Of a DNA stretch of 8,261 bases, positions 5,489 through 8,261 are shown in pieces; the stretch's first letter is position 1, and each line of letters begins with the position of its first letter. The DNA comes from Sphingobium sp. (GTDB lineage Bacteria > Pseudomonadota > Alphaproteobacteria > Sphingomonadales > Sphingomonadaceae), in contig JASBTC010000059.1 in assembly GCA_030148625.1 (NCBI GenBank), positions 1-8,261 on the forward strand, written 5' to 3'. Made by a program: the position numbers and the translations under genes. The notes below the pieces were generated by a model, which did no database searches, was not told the DNA's origin, and worked only from the letters and a program-made list of their open reading frames with translations.

Positions 5489-6937
5489 TCAGTTCACTCT
5501 GGGCGATCGCCGTGAAAGCGTGCCCAGCATCAGCACGCTTGCGACGAACCAGATTACAAGCAGGGCGAGGGTGACGATGTTGCGCCGGAGAATGACGTTG
5601 GCGGTCGGCGGGTCGAAGTCGAACAGCGGAATGCGCGTCCAGAGGTCCGCGCTGGCCTGATAGCCCCACTCGGTCGAGAATGTCGTCAGACCAACGGCAT
5701 TGCGGATGATGTCGTCGTTCAGGACACGGATCATGCCGCGGCGATATGCTTCACCGGCCTGGGAAAAGTCGTTCGCGAACGCAATATCGGTTCCGGAAAG
5801 CGCCGCCGACAGCGACTGGATGGCGACGAAGGGCGATATCGCGGCGAAGCCGTTTTGCAGCGTTTCCTGGTGCTCGAACTGATGGCGCACGGCGCCGTAA
5901 TGCCTGTCGAACACCGCGTTTCCGAAATTCTCCTCCGCTTGCATCGCATAGCCGATGAAATTGAACGGCAGGTTTTCGACGCGATCGACCTTGTGCTTGC
6001 GTAGCAGCGCGTCCCGGAACTTGATGTGATTGGGATGGGTGGGCTCATGCGCCCGCGGCCCGGCCTGTTGCTCGCGTGCAATGGTGGCGGCAAGCTCGAA
6101 GACCGAAGGGGTCGGGTAAGCGCGCTTGGCGACTTCGGCGCCGATTCTGGGGGTCAGGATCGCCGCGACGATCCAGAATGCGACCAGCCCGACGAGTGCA
6201 GCAGCGGAGCTGCGCGACGCCAATGAGACCGAAAGGGCAATGCAGATCAGTGTTGCGAAGAACATCAGATAGCACCCCGCAAGCAACGCCACCTTGATGC
6301 CGAGGCCCGCAATTTCATGCGCATCCCCTTGTGCCGTCAGCAGCCACGCGGCCGCGCCGCCGGCGATCAGCGCGGGGATGAAGACGACGCCGATCGCGAT
6401 CGCCATGCCGAATGCCTTGCCCCAGACCAATGTCTTCTGAGGCACGCCGATGCTGAGCAGTTGCCGGAATGTGCCTTCTTCGCGCTCGGCCGCGATCAGG
6501 CCGAACCCCATCAGGAAAATCAGCATCGGTACGAGCAGCTGGAGCACCCGTGCGCCGGACAGGTCGCCGAAGCGCTGGAGCGCCGTCGCATCGGCCGCCG
6601 GCTTGTAGCCGGACTGGTTCTCCTTATGCGCCTCAAGATATTGGAGCACGCCGGTATAGTCGTCATAACCGGGATCGAACAATGCCAGGGGCGTCGCCGG
6701 CTTGAACGCGTAGACGCCGTAATGGCCGGCCGAATGCGGGTTCTTTCGCCCCTGGTCGAGCCAGGCCGAGCGATCCTCCCGTTCCGCGGCGAGCCGCATT
6801 GCCCGATTATCCGCATAGCGCTGGGCGCCAAATGCGATGGCGGTGATCAAAAGGACGACGATGATGAGCGCGGACCAGATGAAGCGACCATCGCGGCGGA
6901 TTTCCTTGAATTCCTTGAACGCTACATGGCGGATCAC
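5489..6937 (-). CDS. ABC-2 type exporter permease (DUF3526 type), first of two
   Basis: This 482-residue membrane protein has helices near residues 19-38, 131-149, 172-200, 214-239, 244-262 and 453-474. Large extracytoplasmic domains span about 39-130 and 263-452. The segment AEREEGTFRQLLSIGVPQ (150-167) after helix 2 is the ABC-2 coupling motif and corresponds in position to that of the second permease, so the two look like tandem paralogues. The start is GTG at 6935-6937. GAGGTG (6943-6948), five nt upstream, overlaps the ATPase stop codon, which points to translational coupling. The inferred role is half of a heterodimeric membrane pore moving an unknown substrate outward. DUF3526 permeases are often reported as pairs with an ABC ATPase; the window shows no TonB receptor, periplasmic adaptor or biosynthetic gene to narrow the substrate. 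Confidence 0.9.
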   Translation of the reverse strand: MIRHVAFKEFKEIRRDGRFIWSALIIVVLLITAIAFGAQRYADNRAMRLAAEREDRSAWLDQGRKNPHSAGHYGVYAFKPATPLALFDPGYDDYTGVLQYLEAHKENQSGYKPAADATALQRFGDLSGARVLQLLVPMLIFLMGFGLIAAEREEGTFRQLLSIGVPQKTLVWGKAFGMAIAIGVVFIPALIAGGAAAWLLTAQGDAHEIAGLGIKVALLAGCYLMFFATLICIALSVSLASRSSAAALVGLVAFWIVAAILTPRIGAEVAKRAYPTPSVFELAATIAREQQAGPRAHEPTHPNHIKFRDALLRKHKVDRVENLPFNFIGYAMQAEENFGNAVFDRHYGAVRHQFEHQETLQNGFAAISPFVAIQSLSAALSGTDIAFANDFSQAGEAYRRGMIRVLNDDIIRNAVGLTTFSTEWGYQASADLWTRIPLFDFDPPTANVILRRNIVTLALLVIWFVASVLMLGTLSRRSPRVN

Positions 6938-6942
6938 GATCT

Positions 6943-6948
6943 CACCTC
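6943..6948 (-). promoter_or_regulatory. Shine-Dalgarno overlapping the ATPase stop codon
   Basis: The minus strand reads TGAGGTGAGATCGTG: the ATPase TGA (6947-6949) shares bases with the GAGGTG that serves the GTG start of the permease. This supports the GTG start and coupled translation. Confidence 0.75.
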
Positions 6949-7657
6949 AATGCATGTGATGCAGGTAAAGCGCCTCGAGATCGGCATGGCCGATCTCAGA
7001 GGTTGCGATTTCGTCGACGAGTTCACCGAGGCGCATGATGCCGGCCCTGGTTCCCACCTCCTTGACGCGGAAAAGATCGTGGGTCGCCATCAGGACGGCC
7101 ACGCCGTCACCGCTGAGCGTGCGCAACAGATCGGAGAATTCGTTGGAGGCTTTGGGGTCGAGGCCGGAGGTCGGCTCGTCGAGCAGCAATAGCTTGGCGC
7201 GCTTGGCGAGGGCGATCGCAATGCCCACCTTCTGACGCATTCCCTTGGAATAGCCGGCGACACGATTGTGAATGGCAAATTCCGGCAGTCCGGAACGTCG
7301 AAGAAAATCTATATAGTCTGATTTCGAGTAATCTTCATTGCCGGAAAGTACCGTAAAATATTTGAGATTCTCAAATCCGGAAAGGTTCCGGTATAACATA
7401 ACAATTTCAGGGATGTATGCGAGGTGCTTTTTGGTTTCCAGGGAATGATCGGATGCGCTCAATCCGTTGATATTGGCATGCCCTGAAGTTGGCTTTATGA
7501 AATCCAGGAAAAGATTTATGGTTGTGCTCTTTCCGGCGCCGTTCGCACCGAGGAGGCAGTATATCTCACCGGCGGATATCTTGAGATCTAGCCCCTTGAG
7601 AGCGACCTTTTTCCCATATTCCTTCCGAAGGGATATGGCTTCGAGAATTGCAGGCAT
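6947..7657 (-). CDS. ABC transporter ATP-binding protein (ABC-2 exporter ATPase)
   Basis: The 236-residue protein is a single complete ABC nucleotide-binding domain. It shows Walker A GANGAGKST (37-45), a Q-loop position written YIPE (81-84) with Glu instead of Gln, signature YSKGM (136-140), Walker B LLLLDEP (156-162), D-loop SGLD (164-167) and switch His193. Glu at the Q-loop is seen in other ATPases of ABC-2 exporters. It hydrolyses ATP at the inner membrane to drive the two permeases encoded directly downstream. The start ATG (7655-7657) has AAGGGG 10 nt upstream, a rather long spacing. The gene is oddly mosaic: codons for roughly residues 1-125 are AT-rich (windows of 37-53% G+C by hand count), while the rest is 62-67% like its neighbours. 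All motifs are intact, so it is probably functional. Confidence 0.95.
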   Translation of the reverse strand: MPAILEAISLRKEYGKKVALKGLDLKISAGEIYCLLGANGAGKSTTINLFLDFIKPTSGHANINGLSASDHSLETKKHLAYIPEIVMLYRNLSGFENLKYFTVLSGNEDYSKSDYIDFLRRSGLPEFAIHNRVAGYSKGMRQKVGIAIALAKRAKLLLLDEPTSGLDPKASNEFSDLLRTLSGDGVAVLMATHDLFRVKEVGTRAGIMRLGELVDEIATSEIGHADLEALYLHHMH

Positions 7658-7802
7658 TTTCTAAGCACCCCTTTTTCCCATATGTTGAAACTCTGCCTGA
7701 ATTTTTACGGGATTTTATTCGGGATGATCAGGAATTGCCCTGCTTCCCGTGACCTGGATCATGGGTAGAAGGGGTGATGCTGTCGATTCTAATTATCCTG
7801 GC

Positions 7803-7943
7803 CTAGACCCTCATAGATGCCGGGTCGTCACCATCCATATAGCGGCATATGATCCCGCCGATGATCGGCATCGGCGAAGCGAGCTGGATTTCATGGAGAA
7901 GGGCAAGCTCAAGAGCCGCTGAGCAGTGCAGGTGAGCAGGCAT
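7803..7943 (-). CDS. Possible small protein, 46 aa
   Basis: This frame runs ATG (7941-7943) to TAG (7803-7805), and its start and middle read MPAHLHCSAALELALLHEI and QLASPMPIIGGIICRYMDGD. The mix of hydrophobic and acidic residues, without arginine runs, looks more like real protein than the other frames here. There is no Shine-Dalgarno; a GGATCGC palindrome sits directly before the ATG, and the frame stays open further upstream, so it could be a small gene, the remnant of a longer one, or chance. It shows no double-glycine leader or recognisable precursor-peptide motif, so calling it an export substrate of the adjacent ABC operon would be speculation. Confidence 0.35.
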   Translation of the reverse strand: MPAHLHCSAALELALLHEIQLASPMPIIGGIICRYMDGDDPASMRV

Positions 7944-7944
7944 G

Positions 7945-7958
7945 GGATCGCGCGATCC
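7945..7958. repeat. 14-bp perfect palindrome
   Basis: GGATCGCGCGATCC reads identically on both strands. It lies between the terminator hairpin and the possible small ORF, a position suited to a dimeric regulator site, but GATCGC-type words are frequent in this genome, so chance is a fair explanation. Confidence 0.4.
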
Positions 7959-7976
7959 GACGTGGTTGATAAATCC

Positions 7977-8025
7977 ATGCCCCGCCGACCGCCCGACATT
8001 TCAGTCGGGCCGATCGACGGGGCAT
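7977..8025 (-). terminator. Large transcription-terminator hairpin
   Basis: On the minus strand the left arm begins ATGCCCCGTCGATCG and the right arm ends CGGGGCAT. The fold is about 21 paired positions with two G-U pairs, one bulged G and a 6-nt loop (TGAAAT). It starts 24 nt after the stop of the gene at the right edge and is followed by ATTTAT, a weak T-rich tail. It probably ends that transcript and insulates the ABC operon. Confidence 0.65.
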
Positions 8026-8029
8026 GGCG

Positions 8030-8051
8030 CCCGCCCCGCGGGGAGGGTTTT
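8030..8051 (+). terminator. Short GC hairpin with T-run, plus orientation
   Basis: CCC (8030-8032) and CCCC (8034-8037) pair with GGGG (8040-8043) and GGG (8045-8047), followed by TTTT on the plus strand. It overlaps the stop codon of the minus-strand gene. It has intrinsic-terminator form only for plus-strand transcription, for which no gene is seen nearby, so it may block antisense reads or be fortuitous. Confidence 0.3.
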
Positions 8052-8261
8052 AGTAGTTGGTGTTGAAGCTGATCAGCCCGCCCATGGTAGCGAACCACAG
8101 GAAGCCGAGCAGCGCGGCGGCGACGAGGACGGCGCGGGTCTTGTCGCCCCAGCCGCGATCGGAGCGCGCGGTGAGCCACAGGTTCCACAGGCCGATCGCG
8201 GCGCCGGCGATCGGCACGATACCCGCGAACTGGAGCGTGCGCAGCCAGCCGTCGAGCCCGC
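8050..8261 (-). CDS. C-terminal fragment of a membrane-anchored protein, possibly a serine hydrolase
   Basis: Seventy codons, ending in TAA at 8050-8052, are visible; the start lies beyond the right edge. The fragment holds two hydrophobic segments, FAGIVPIAGAAIGLWNLWL and AVLVAAALLGFLWFATMGG, joined by a charged turn (TARSDRGWGDKTR) and ending in GLISFNTNY. The ending resembles, from memory, the C-terminal membrane tails of some beta-lactamase-family serine hydrolases that finish in an LLSF-x-LNY-like motif. The catalytic part is not visible, so function is only a suggestion. Codon use is strongly GC-rich, unlike the AT-rich leader next to it. It is on the same strand as the ABC operon but separated by a strong hairpin. 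Confidence 0.7.
   Translation of the reverse strand, partial: GLDGWLRTLQFAGIVPIAGAAIGLWNLWLTARSDRGWGDKTRAVLVAAALLGFLWFATMGGLISFNTNY

Larger units (their letters stand above)
7658..8049. other. Leader and intergenic region upstream of the ABC operon
   Basis: About 390 bp lie between the ATPase start and the next gene. The half nearest the ATPase is AT-rich (about 40% G+C at 7681-7740) and on the minus strand contains TAAAAT (complement near 7705), which resembles a -10 box but lacks a good -35. The middle holds a possible 46-codon ORF and a 14-bp palindrome, and the right part a large terminator hairpin. No tRNA or known riboswitch was recognised. Confidence 0.6.

Noticed and set aside
4902..5660. 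252-codon plus-strand open frame across the permease junction
   Set aside because: It covers two well-supported permease genes on the opposite strand and has no ribosome site or recognisable domain.
6317..7192. 291-codon plus-strand open frame over the permease and ATPase
   Set aside because: It is a mirror frame of the ATPase and first permease; charged, repetitive composition and no family features.
7658..8049. tRNA, riboswitch or RiPP precursor upstream of the ABC operon
   Set aside because: No cloverleaf, known aptamer core or double-glycine or lasso-type leader could be recognised; only the weak 46-codon ORF remains as a candidate.
7811..8188. 125-codon minus-strand open frame in the right intergenic region
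   Set aside because: It crosses the stop of the right-edge gene and the terminator hairpin in another frame and is arginine/serine rich.

Overview
The window looks like chromosomal DNA of a high-GC alphaproteobacterium, most likely a sphingomonad. That rests on the overall base and codon composition, the general look of the proteins, and a dispersed-type palindromic element (TTAGAGCG...CGCTCTAG) whose style I associate with sphingomonad and related intergenic repeats. The genus assignment is inference. No rRNA, tRNA, CRISPR array, transposase or integrase was seen.

Layout, left to right. (1) 1-778, minus: N-terminal part of a MocR/PdxR-type regulator (GntR winged helix fused to an aminotransferase-like domain), running off the left edge. 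(2) 779-1001: divergent control region with a perfect operator-like inverted repeat (795-820) and a compound palindromic repeat (870-973). (3) 1002-1874, plus: a complete EamA/DMT 10-TM transporter, the only plus-strand gene and the likely target of the regulator. (4) 1875-2082: convergent spacer. (5) 2083-2523 and 2621-2929, minus: two small proteins I cannot assign. (6) 3078-3710, minus: a complete type B chloramphenicol/xenobiotic acetyltransferase (CatB), with a terminator-like hairpin just behind it. (7) 3711-4007: spacer with two strong inverted repeats. (8) 4008-7657, minus: a three-gene ABC exporter operon made of an ATPase and two paralogous large ABC-2 permeases of the DUF3526 type. 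(9) 7658-8049: AT-rich leader, a possible 46-codon ORF and a large terminator hairpin. (10) 8050-8261, minus: the C-terminal end of a membrane-anchored protein.

How the parts work together. The regulator and DMT pump form a conventional divergent regulator/transporter pair. The ABC operon is tightly arranged, with a Shine-Dalgarno overlapping a stop codon and a 38-bp gap, and encodes an exporter of unknown substrate. CatB lies downstream on the same strand but is separated by about 300 bp holding hairpins, so it is probably a separate unit. Together the window holds two exporters and a drug-modifying enzyme, which gives it an efflux/resistance flavour, but no shared pathway is proven.

The most unusual signals are the abrupt base-composition change inside the ABC ATPase gene (AT-rich first half, GC-rich second half), the compound palindrome beside the DMT gene, and several long perfect inverted repeats between genes. 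I did not find a clear new multi-gene system.
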